NCBI RefSeq assembly: GCF_000237925.1
Contig: NC_031496.1
Coordinates: 5,315,340-5,379,339 of the forward strand
Origin: Schistosoma mansoni
Lineage: Eukaryota > Platyhelminthes > Trematoda > Strigeidida > Schistosomatidae
Reading direction: 5' to 3'
DNA length: 64,000 nt
The stretch's first letter is position 1; each line of letters starts with the position of its first letter. The position numbers and the translations under genes are program-made. Below the pieces are notes generated by a model. It was given only the letters and a program-made list of their open reading frames with translations. It was not told the DNA's origin and searched no databases. Positions 14,210-26,200 of the stretch are shown one piece after another.

Positions 14210-17200
14210 CTACAATTAACTGAATATTTTAAATTTTCTTCAGTTAATCGTAATTTCAATGCAGTTATGATATGTTAATTAACCAAATTATCTCAAATAT
14301 TCTAGAACTATCAACCAAAGCAATCATAAAAGCCCCATTAAAACTTTGATGCTTAAATCATTTCACATTGTGAACGGATTATTTGTTAATGACTGGCATT
14401 TCATTTTCCTACAATAACACTTTAAAGTTGGATATCGCTGGATTACCAACTCAGTGGTCTAGAGGTCAAGCGTCCGTGCACGAGACTGTAGGTCCTGGGT
14501 TCAGTTCCTGCGCGCGGGGTCGTGGGTGCACACTACTGAGGAGTACCATACTAGAATGAAGAGGTCGTCCAGTGCTTCCAGGTTTTCAATTGTGGTCTAA
14601 CATTGTTTGGTTCATAATTGAAATAAACTAACAATTTTGTTTACAATTATCAAATTGAACTATCAGCTGAATCATTACCCATAAGTGGTTTCATTCCTTC
14701 AACAAACCTTGACACCATAAAGTGGAATATATATATATATATATATAGCTGAAGGGAAAAACATTTCACTAAATTTGATAAAATAAATTTTCAAAAAAAC
14801 ATAGAAAATAAAGAGGACTTGTGAAAAACTAAGCAGTCGTAAATTTAAAACAAACCAGTTTTTTGAGGTCCAATAATAATAAAACTTGGTAGATGATTTG
14901 ATCCACACGGCCAATCACTTGGCCATAATTCATGAAGATGTGAATTACGACAAGGGTCTGAATACAAAGGAAGTTCATTGACACCGTATAATTTGAAACG
15001 TTCAGAGTAGATATTAGCTAATTCTGAAGGAGGTGATGTAATTAGCTTAATATTTGTCCAGTTCGTCATGAATTCAAAAATAGCATTAAATAAATAAAGA
15101 GCTAGTCGGTCATTTCCATAATTGACAAGATGTGTCATAAAGATGGACACCTAATCAATAAAGATAATATGATAATTATTATGATTAATACTACGTAGTA
15201 TTATGATATTTATAATAGAAGCAATAGGACAATGCAAACCATCTTATTAACAGGAATTATAATTTATCGTTATTTAATCTATCGCCAATTTATAAACTAC
15301 CGAGGGCCTGGAACATATAGGCATCAGACTGAAAGTAAACAAGTAGTAATGATAATGTACACGGTAGTGGAAGTTAAATAAGTATAGAAAATATAATTCA
15401 GAAAGAATGAAATTGAGTAACAGAAAAATACGAAGTAATATTAACACTCAACAAATAGGCTGGTGGGTTTATGCCGTTGAAGTTTAGTTCGAACTACATA
15501 ACGATCAACCCGTGAAACTACATCAGAGTTCATATTCTTCCAGATAGGTCAGACCAACAGTAAATAACTTCATAGACTGTGCTACCTTGGTTTGATTACT
15601 TTTAACAATGATAATTAATGTTACTAGTAAGAAAAAGCGGTAGCTGAATGAGAATAACAAATGTCCCAAACACCTCATTACTATTATTCATACGTATTAG
15701 ATTAAATTGATTTATTTTTTTGTCATGGTTCCCTATATAGCACAGTACACAAAAGAGAAACGAGTAGGACTTACATCAGTACGCCTACCCGACCCGCTTA
15801 TATTGATATAATAAGCAACTAATTGGAACTTTCAAGGAGACATACCTCACGTATATCCCTTCTAACTAATCAGTTATTCGTACGAACTGTTACTGTCCTA
15901 ACTTTTCCGTCCCAAATAGGACGAAACGCGCGTCCTGGATTCCACTGCTAGCCACAATCCATCTTTGCTTACCATGCTTGTGAATTAAGGCTATATCGAG
16001 GCAATACGCACAGTATGCACATATGCCAATTAGAGACTGATCAGCTGCAGTCCTAAAAACATCGATGGGAAGATTCAAACAAACAATACTAATTGAATTT
16101 ATACCAGCCTTGTTGCACTCTACAAGCTGGAAGCAGCGCCGTTAGTTGTTGTCCTGAATTCGTCGTAAACCGCCGGCAAGTTAGCTGGATGTACCTGCAT
16201 CTCAGAGTTGATGTTCACTCTGGGACTCGAACCCAGTACCTTTCGCTTCTAACGCCATCGCGTTATCCACTCGGCCACTGAGTCCTGATAGCCACTTGCT
16301 TGTGCAATGGGGTGAAGTTTAAATTCAATTAGTATTGTTTGTTTGAATCTTCCCCCATCGGTATAGCTTCTCAGCGGTAGGAGTAGACTACTTTGGACCG
16401 TTTTTAGTCAAAAGAGGAAGGTCACTAGAAAAAAGGTATGGATGTTTATTCACTTGTTTGCAAGCACGAGCAGTACATATTGAAATGACGTATAGTTTGG
16501 ATACTGATTCATTTATAATGGCCTTATTACGTTTTATTGGAAGAAGAGGGAAGCCTGCAGAAATTTACAGTGACAATGGGTCAAACTTTGTGGGTGCAGT
16601 CTCTGAACTAAGGAAATTTGTGCGGCAGTGAAATCAGCAGAAGATAAATAATGAATTGTCAGCGAGACAGATTCAATGGTATTTCTTCATTATTCAGTTC
16701 ATATTGAGATTAATAAGCACATTTCAAGTATTGTTCACGTGTAGTAATGTAGTGAACGAGAACAACCACATGTATTTGAATACAAAATTACAAAACATAT
16801 TAGTAAAATCTGAGAACCATACAGTAAACAATTCATTTGCAAAATGTCAATCAGTTGTCTCAGAATTGATTGTTTCTTCGTTCACACACCAATCAATCTC
16901 TGTTCTCGTTCTTTTCTCTCCGGTCTTCTTAGCCTTCTGCCGCCATGCATTTCACTTTCGATTGGTGATACATACTACTTATGTCTGCCGACATCAGTAG
17001 CACACACCACAGTAGGACTAATTGATGAGAGATGTTAAATTTAAGAGTAAGAGATAAAGAAATAATTGTCAATCAACTGATTTCATTTCCTTTCAGATTT
17101 GGTTTCATTATTTATCAGTAGTTCATTTAATTTATTATTACTCTGCAGTTGTAAAATGCCTTATAAGTTTCCAGACTGTCTTTATCTCCTTGTAATGTAA

Positions 17201-20200
17201 CAATTTAATTGATCAAATTAGTGAGCTTTTTTCATAACTAGCTAAACAGATTTTGAGCAACACTAGAAATTAAAACACGTATGAATTTATATGGTATGAT
17301 GTAATAATGGAATCTCAAAGAGATATTTGAATGATACTAGTAATGAACGTACCGGATTGAACAGGAATGTATGAAATAGTTCTCCACCGAAAATATATTC
17401 AATTAACTGTTTCATTCCGCCTCGTATATCTTCGGGATGAGGTGTATGAGTGTAAATTCCACAGGTTTGACGAGGAAGAACCTACAATGACACAATAATA
17501 TTGATTAGTTCTTTGAGCGAATTATTGTAAAATTTTAACCATATACTTATAAAGCTGAGAATAAATTATTTAGCCACCTTTGACTTGAATAAATAAGATT
17601 TCAGGTAGTCTACAACTGAAAAATGATTAGTTCTTAAAACTAGGGGTACTTACATATTGTTGAACATTTTACACTGGCATAAACATTATAGTATTACCAT
17701 CGAACAAGTGAATGAAGTCTTAAACATCAATTGATCAAGTGACTAGTTATCGTCTTTGAGAGATTTATCAGTCAGTTACTTAGTGGTCTTAAGTTTATTA
17801 TTTTACAAGATCGATATGCCAGCTACAAAGTACAGTGGACCAATTAAGGTAGCTGCAAAACTCAAACATCCATTTTCAATCCCTTAGATAGGTATATCCA
17901 TACAGTTACTATATCAGGTTACTGAAGTCATTTTACTGTATAGGGTTGACCACACTTCACTAGCAAGACATAGATAACAGTCAGTCACAACGTTGAACTT
18001 CGTACGTACGTACATCAGTTCAAGTTACCATAACACATTCCCACAGAGATGCAGATAACAATTCAAATCCCATAGTGTTAGAGGTAGTAAGAGTGTAAGC
18101 AGTAATCCGAAAGATTAGGGTTTGAAGATGTTATTCAAAGAGTATATTCCAGTGAAATAAATTTGGAGGGAAAATAGATAGGGACATGAAGAATTCAGAA
18201 GATTAGAATTTGGGAGAACACAAAGTGTGGATGCACCTTCGCCATTGCAAACGATTTCGAGCCATGTCATTCAAAGTCTCTAACCATCGATTGCCATCAT
18301 CTCGCGGATCACAACCACCTACTCTACACCTACCAGGAGATTGGATTGATGGGCAGAACTCTTTAGGGATCAGTTCAACTGGCCTTCAACCACACTTAAG
18401 TAACCCACGATCCCCAGTCGTCCTGAATGGCAAGTCAATGTAAGTCCTCCAACTCTCCACGAGGTTGAAAAATCTATAGGAAATCTGAAGCGAGGGAGAG
18501 CAGCAGGCCCTAACATGTTCACCCCTGAGATTTTTAAGGATGGTGGTCCAGTATTAGCAGCGAGATTGACTAAAGTCCTATGTAGAATCTGGGAATTGGA
18601 CGTAATTCCATCTGACTGGTCCCAATCACTGATTGTGCCAGTCTATAAGAAAGGACAAAAGTCCTCTTGTGACAATCACAGAGGAATCAGTTTGACTAAT
18701 ATAGTGTCTAAAATATTAGCTTCAATAATACTTGGACGCCTAACCAAAGCTCGTGAAGAGCAGACTAGAGAAAACCAAGCTGGTTTTCGACCTGGACGTG
18801 GTCGCATAGACCAGATATTCACTCTACGTCAGGTCCTAGAACATAAACACACATTCGGACGTCCCACAATAGTAGTATTTCTTGACCTTAAGGCGGCTTT
18901 TGACTCTGTTGATCGTGAGGTTCTATGGCAGTGTTTGTCACTGAAAGGAGTACCAAAGAAGTACATTAACCTCATAAAGGCTCTCTACTCGAACACAACT
19001 GGTCGAGTTAGAGCCTATGGCGAACTGTCATCAGAATTGGTTACCTCAAGTGGTATTCATCAGGGCTGTCCACTCTCCTCATTCTTGTTTAACTTTGTCA
19101 TCGAGATGCTTTTAGAGATAACACTTTCATCTAAATCTCCAGGAGTTGAACTTTTACCGGGAGACTCACTTGTTGACTTAGAATACGCCGACGACATAGT
19201 TCTATTTGGAGAAGACGTTGACAAAATGCAGAGTCTTCTGACCACTATAAGCAACTATGCAGGCATGTTCGGAATGCGATTCTCTCCCTCGAAGTGCAAA
19301 ATGTTACTTCAGGGTTGGGTTGCATCGACACCTGAAATAATGATAGGGAGTGAAGTAGTTGAGCGTGTTGACTGCTTCACTTATCTTGGGAGTCTGATCA
19401 GCTCTTGTGGTCTGGTATGTAACGAAATCTTAGCACGGATACAGAAGGCTCGTCTAGCTTTCGCCAACTTGCATCATTTATGGTGTAGGCGAGATATCCG
19501 TCTAGCAACAAAAGGACGAGTTTACTGTGCAGCAGTTCGTTCCGTCTTACTTTATGGCAGTGAAACATGGCCGATAAGAGTAGAGGATATTCGTAGGCTA
19601 CTAGTTTTCGATCATAGGTGTCTTCGAAGCATTGCTCGTATATCCTGGGACCACCGAGTAAGTAATGCAGTTGTTAGGAAACGGGTACTAGTTAAGGATG
19701 GAAAATCGATTGATGAAGTAGTGAAACTTCATCAGTTGAGATGGCTGGGACACGTGTTACGTATGCCCAACCACCGACTGCCCAGACGTGCAATGTTCCA
19801 TGGTGTAGGAGTAGGTTGGAAGAAAGCTAGGGGCGGTCAGATCAAAACGTGGCACAAATCCATGAAGTCACTGACAAGTGGACTGAGCCATGTTGGTAGG
19901 TGTAGACTACCTGGTTGGGATCCGCGAGATGATAGAAACCGATGGTTAGAGACCTTGAATGACATGGCTCGAAATCGTTTGCAATGGCGAAGGTGCATCC
20001 ACTCTTTGTGTTCTGTCAGATTCTAATCTTCTGAATTCTTCATGTCCCTATCCTTTTTCTATTTCCAAATTTATTTCACTGGATTATACTCCTTCAATAA
20101 CTTCTTCAAACCCTAATCTTTCACATAATGCTTATACTCTTACTACTTCTACCACTATGGGACTTGAATCGACAACTTCATCTCTGTGGTAATGTGGTAT

Positions 20201-23200
20201 GGCAGCTCGAACTGATGTACGTACGTACAAAGTTCTACGCTGTGACTGACTGACTGACACCTACCTACATGGCTCAGTCCACTTGTCAGTGACTTCATGG
20301 ATTTGTGCCACGTTTTGGTCTGGCTGCCCCTAGGTTTCTTCCAACCCACTGCTACACCATAAAACATTGTTCGTCAGGGCAGTCGGTGGTTGCGCATACG
20401 TAATACGTGTCAAATGCTGCCTTAAGGTCAAGAAATACTACTATTGTAGGGCGTCTTAATGTGTGTCTATGTTCTTGGACCTGACGTAGAGTGAATATCT
20501 GGTCTATGCGACCACGTCCAGGTCGAAAACCAGCTTGGTTTTCTCTAGTCTGCTCTTCACGAGCTTTGGTTAGGCGTCCAAGTATTATTGAAGCTAATAT
20601 TTTAGACACTATATTAGTCAAACTGATTCCTCTGTGATTGTCACAGGAGGACTTTTGTCCTTTCTTATAGACTGGCACAATCAGTGATTGGGACCAGTCA
20701 GATGGAATTACGTCCAGTTCCCAGATTCTACCAAAGACCTCAGTCAATCTCGCTGCTGGTACTGGACCACCATCCTTAAAAATCTCAGGGGTGAACATGT
20801 TAGGGCCTGCTGCTCTCCCTCGCTTCAGATTTCCTATAGATTTTTCAAAGACATAGATATAATAATGCCATCATATCTAGATTTAACCTTTGAAACCGCA
20901 ATCGAATTTGGCTACATGGACTAGAAAGTTTCGGAATACTGTACACCACAAAATTCATTTAGACTAACAGACAACTATGATAACATTCCTTAAATATTAA
21001 GACACTTGTAGGTCCTCAAGATTCACTAAATTGACCGGTTGGCAGATATCAATCATAGTTGAAAGCGTGAGTCAATTGAAGCTAGACCACCACGGCCGTT
21101 TCGTTTTATTATGGGACTCCTCAGCAGTGCGCATCCACGAACCCGCCTCGCGAGCGAGATTCGGACCCAGGACCTACCAGTCTTAAGCCGGAGCCCTTAA
21201 CCGATAGACCACTGAGCTGGCATCCAACGGTGTTAATGTCTAACTTCAACTGATCCACGAAGTTGAGCAACCATTCACCAATTGTCTTCAGTGAGTTCCT
21301 ATCTCACAACAGACGTGGTTTTGAACTCCACTGGTCACTGCTTCTCATTAGAGCTCCTAGATATACATTAACACCGTTGGATGCCAGCTCAGTGGTCTAT
21401 CGGTTAAGGGCTCCGGCTTGAGACTGGTAGGTCCTGGGTTCGAATCTCGCTCGCGAGGCGGGTTCGTGGATGCGCACTGCTGAGGAGTCCCATAATAGGA
21501 CGAAACGGCCGTCCAGTGTTTCCAGGTTTTCCATGGTGGTCTAGCTTCAATTGACTCACGCTTTCAACTATGAAATATACTAAATCTCCACAAAAACCCC
21601 TTTTGAGATATCAATCAGCCTAAGGAACAAGATGGAATTATTAATTCCTCTATGATAAATGTAACTGTAAACTTAACATAGAAGTTTAAATTATTACCGA
21701 TATGATATCTGTATATTTCCTTTTGTCAATTAAGACAAAATAATATTCAGCAAGTATTAACCTGTCGTACCCTCAAACAGGTAGCCCGACCATTCGCTCT
21801 AAATTTCACTGGAAATATTGGGTGTACACGTTCTAAATTAGTTAGATTATTTAATTATTCTTGAAGCTGTAGACTGATTAACATTTGTGAAGATTTACAG
21901 AATTAATAATATGTTTGGTGCGAATTAGCTACTAAACATTGGCTCATTAAAAACAGAGGCTTTGAGTTACGCTTGTTATTCGATTGTTAGAAATATTAAT
22001 CTGCTGACAAACCGAGATTCTAACCCGAAATATTATGGCTAAAACTCGAGTTCTCAAACCACATAAGAAACAGATGAACTAATGAATTCACCTATTTAAA
22101 CAGCTGAACAGACCATACATTTGATTTCCATCTGACACGTATTCTTATTCTGAATAGGAGTTTAGTATATAAATCGGAATATGATTATTTAATTGTATAA
22201 ACTTATACCCATCGTATATACAACAGAAACTGATATTTTTGAACAGTACAGAAGAATATTTTGTAACAATCAAAAACATGAATACATAACGTCGATTCCT
22301 CAAGAAATGTTACCTGAATATTATTGTAACGGAAACCCGAATGAAAATCAGACGACCTAACATAAGGATAATGTATTGTAGATGTAACATTCACATTCGA
22401 CACCGTACGCCATGCTTCATAAAGGTCAGGATAGACAGGATAAACTCCAGAATGACGAGGCGCAACAGAATAACCGATTTGAACTGGAATATCACGTTCC
22501 TAAAATGAACCATTGGAATAGATCAACAGTAGTCCATTCAAAACTGTGAAGCTGTAATAATTAGTGATAATGAACATAAAACTCAGTGACCAAGAGTAAA
22601 TTTATAAGCAGATTACATATCACATATATAGCGTGACATCAGTTAAACGTTACAAGCGTGGTATACGGGGCAAGACTAGAATATCTAACTCAAGTCGATG
22701 GAGCAAACGAGTAAAATGGTACTCTTAAACCAGTTTTAAGACTATTATAACGCCATATAAACAACACAATAGGATATTACACAGTTGTTTAGCTCTATTT
22801 TCAAGCTACACAGCAATAAAGATTTCTGACTCTGTTTGTGATCCCACAAAGACGAATTCGTCACTAAAAGTGTGAGAACTTTTGAAAAGTACATTGCTTA
22901 CTAATTTCCCGTCAATTTACTATGAATACAAGTTTATGGCTAAAGTTTTCGGTCTTGTCATTAAAAATTCAAATGATCTCATTGCTTACCTCGGCGAATA
23001 CTTGATTACGTTCTATAGCTTGTTGAATACATGTTTTATTCATCATATGAGGTCTACCATGATGCCATAAATGACTAAACCACCAAAATTTATGGCGATT
23101 TTCTGGAAAAAAAGCAGTCATATATAAAATACAGAGAAATCGCATTGTTGTTATATCATTGATCTTAAAGTTTGGTTTCTTTAACATGAAAGTTTTATTG

Positions 23201-26200
23201 TTAATCTAGACGATAAAGGTTGAAGTAATTTTTTCTACAAATAGATAAACCATGAAGGACAGAATATCCCAGCGTGAAAAGAAAATGCAAAAGTAGTCAA
23301 TTTTTCGTAAAAATCAGGTAAAATTCGGTCAGGGTTACTGCCGGTCCCAAGCCCGAGTAGAGCAGGAGGGTTGAGGATGGAGTCAGCCACCCCATCCCAT
23401 AGAAAACAACATTACTAAAAAACCTTAACCAGATTCAACAAATTAAACTATTGAAACTCCGCCCTGGCAGTTGAAGGATCTCCATTTAGAAAAATTATGA
23501 CGTTCATAGTGAAAGCCGAGATTCTTCTGAATTCACGAGACCGATATCCTCTCTAACAACCAGAGCGACAATTAGTATAGATACATGGGATATCCAGACA
23601 ATGTAGGTGACCAGAAGAACCAATCAAATAGCTACGGAAATGAGGAGATACAACTTGGCGGTTCTCGGAATAAGTGAAACCCGTTAGACCCATGCTGGAT
23701 AGAAAGGATTAGCTTCGACAGAAATGTTGTTGTATTCCGGTAACAAAGAAGAAAATACTCCAAACACGAAGGGAGTTGCTCTGATGCTGTCCAGAGAAGC
23801 ATGTAAAGCACTTATAGGATGGGAATCTTATCATTCCAGGATCATCAAAGCATCCTTTAAAACAAAGGAGGGGATCACAATGAATGTTATCCAATGTTAT
23901 GCACCCACCAGCGATAGCAATGAAGATGATAAAGATCAGTTTTATGGGAGACTGCAGTCGATCGTAGAGAAGCGCTCAGGAAAGGATCTGACTATCCTGA
24001 TGGGAGATCTAAACGCGAAGGTCGGGATGAAAAATACTGGACATGAAGATATCACTGGACGATATGGACTAAGAGAAAGGAATGAGAAATAATTTAGAGA
24101 AAATAAATATACTTACGTAAAATATAATTGTAAACAATTTTATCCGACCAACGTGATTTACTGAAAAATGCACCACAGAATCCCATATTAAACGTAAATT
24201 CCTGTATAAAAGTGCGCCAGTAATTTTGCGCTTTGATCATAGCCTTTTAAAATAGACATATACGAATAAATGGTTGCAAATATATGAGAAAATAGTACAT
24301 CAATTTATTTGCATACAATACTGGTATATAGAATAAGGCATAGCTCATTTTTAAGAACTTAAACATAGCATTCTATAAGATAAGTAATAAAGTAGTATTT
24401 ATAATAGCTTAATCTAAAAATGACAAAGAGAGAAGGTAAACACGAATGGTGTCCGGAATCAGACTGGTGACCTCTAGGTTACGAAATCAATGCTCTGATG
24501 TGGCAAGCAATGACTTTACCGATTGGGGTGCGAATGACGCATGAAAGTGATTTTTCCCAATCGTCTGTCACGTGTGATCACACCTTGAGAAACAGTAATT
24601 ACATAACCTTGTCAGTTAGTTATATTTGTTTGATTATAGATGTTTAACTGTATAATATTGTAAATATGTCCACATAGTACGTTATTAATTATTTGATGTT
24701 AAGTAATACTCAGTTCAAATTATGCAAATCTGACTATAAAGAAATCACATAAGAAAGGTGTGTCAAATAAATCCATATAACCAGTCTTTGTGTTCTCACT
24801 ATGCAACGTCCGATTCGGGTTCTCAGCACTAAGTACAAGTTATTCAAATATTCTGCAGACATAATATGCTCCTCTATAAGTCAGTTTCAGAGATCGGAAT
24901 CACAACTGAATCTTAACTTAAACTCAGTCTGTGTATATCATTGAAGCCGGTTTTTATCAATCATTAATGAGGCAAAAAGAAATCAGGTAAATAAAAACAC
25001 TTTATGGCTATGAACCTATCGTGAATCAACACAGAGTACATAAGTGTCCTATTACATTAACGTATAGATAATGTTTAATTTCTAAAAGGTAATAGCCAGT
25101 AAAGTTTGTACTTCTCTCTACATAAATGGGATAAACAAGCGGTGATTATGCTGAGTGACGTAATATTTTTATTTCGTCATTTTTGAATAACACGTTTAAT
25201 AATCTCTTGAAATGCGATATACGCGGAACACTCAACTCAGATGGTACAGGTTTATAGCTTTATCAACCCAGTTTACGAATTTTTTAATATGACCAACCAG
25301 ACTTCAAAATTTTACATTCAGCTGTATTAATAAATCTGAGTAACATCATATACCGATGATTCCCATATAACTAGGACAACATTGATCCTTCATTTAATCT
25401 AGTTCCTATCTCACAGGCACTCAACAACAAAGACTCATATAAGTTATACATAGAATTCAGTCCCAAGTCACAACCTCGACAAATCAGTCTTCTTTCCAGA
25501 CATTACATCAGGGGAAACTCCAAAGTAATGTCATATCACTAAAGAAGCTGTTTCAGGAATTACTCGAATACAAACTAGAAGAAAACCCCAGTAGAAAAAG
25601 TTTGATTTTTTTTCCTAAAAAACGACTTACATTTATGTCATCAATTGACAGATGTGCATCTCGGTCTGGAACAAACACATCATCAATATCAACTAGGACC
25701 CACCTCAGTAAATCAAGTTCATTTGAAGCTTGAATAAAAATAAAAGTTAACAATAATTATACGGCAACAAAATCAAAAGGAACAAATACAGTGTTGTTAC
25801 ATAAGAGCGTAATTATATTTCTGAACAGTTAACTTATTATTGAGAAATATATCTTTAGTACATACGTTAACATTCATTGTCGAACTATGATGTAAACGGC
25901 GATATGATATGGAACAAAGATTAATTTAAAATGTCCCGACCGTTGCTGCTACCTTGACGTGGTGGTCAGGCTTGCCTATCGTAATGAACCAATCGAGCTA
26001 TACTGACTGAAACAATCGTTCCTCAAGGTCCTACCATGCCAGACAGGTCGATTGAAGAGCGGTAAGACTAAAAGCAGAAAACCTAAGGTCCGAAGGCGAA
26101 GTCGTACTGTTGACTGTACAGAAGTGTGACGGCAGTAAAGTGTTTCCTTCAGACAACCAGCGTAACAGTGATGCTGACTTTCCACAAGAAGGGGTGAGGT

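Larger units (their letters stand above)
17985..20851 (-). mobile_element. Minus-strand RTE LINE interrupted by a second RTE
   Basis: Outer element of a nest. Its 3' UTR and last coding part lie at 17985-18334. The rest (end of the C-terminal domain, then RT) continues at 20257-20851. The two parts meet at the same sequence, ACACCTACC, which flanks the inner insertion on both sides. Within the right part a block of about 850 bp is missing between AAFD and the HVLRM region, near 20410. The 3' side shows a GTACGTACGTAC block and GACT repeats typical of this RTE's tail. It lies in NDST intron 7. Confidence 0.85.

Noticed and set aside
21365-21470. A functional tRNA gene
   Set aside because: A-box and B-box segments are present, but no full cloverleaf with paired acceptor stem could be drawn. 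The unit continues into SINE and hammerhead sequence and is repeated elsewhere in decayed form.
23724-24088. Host apurinic endonuclease gene
   Set aside because: The same peptide is found in the RTE LINE at 61 kb together with its RT domain, so it belongs to the transposon.
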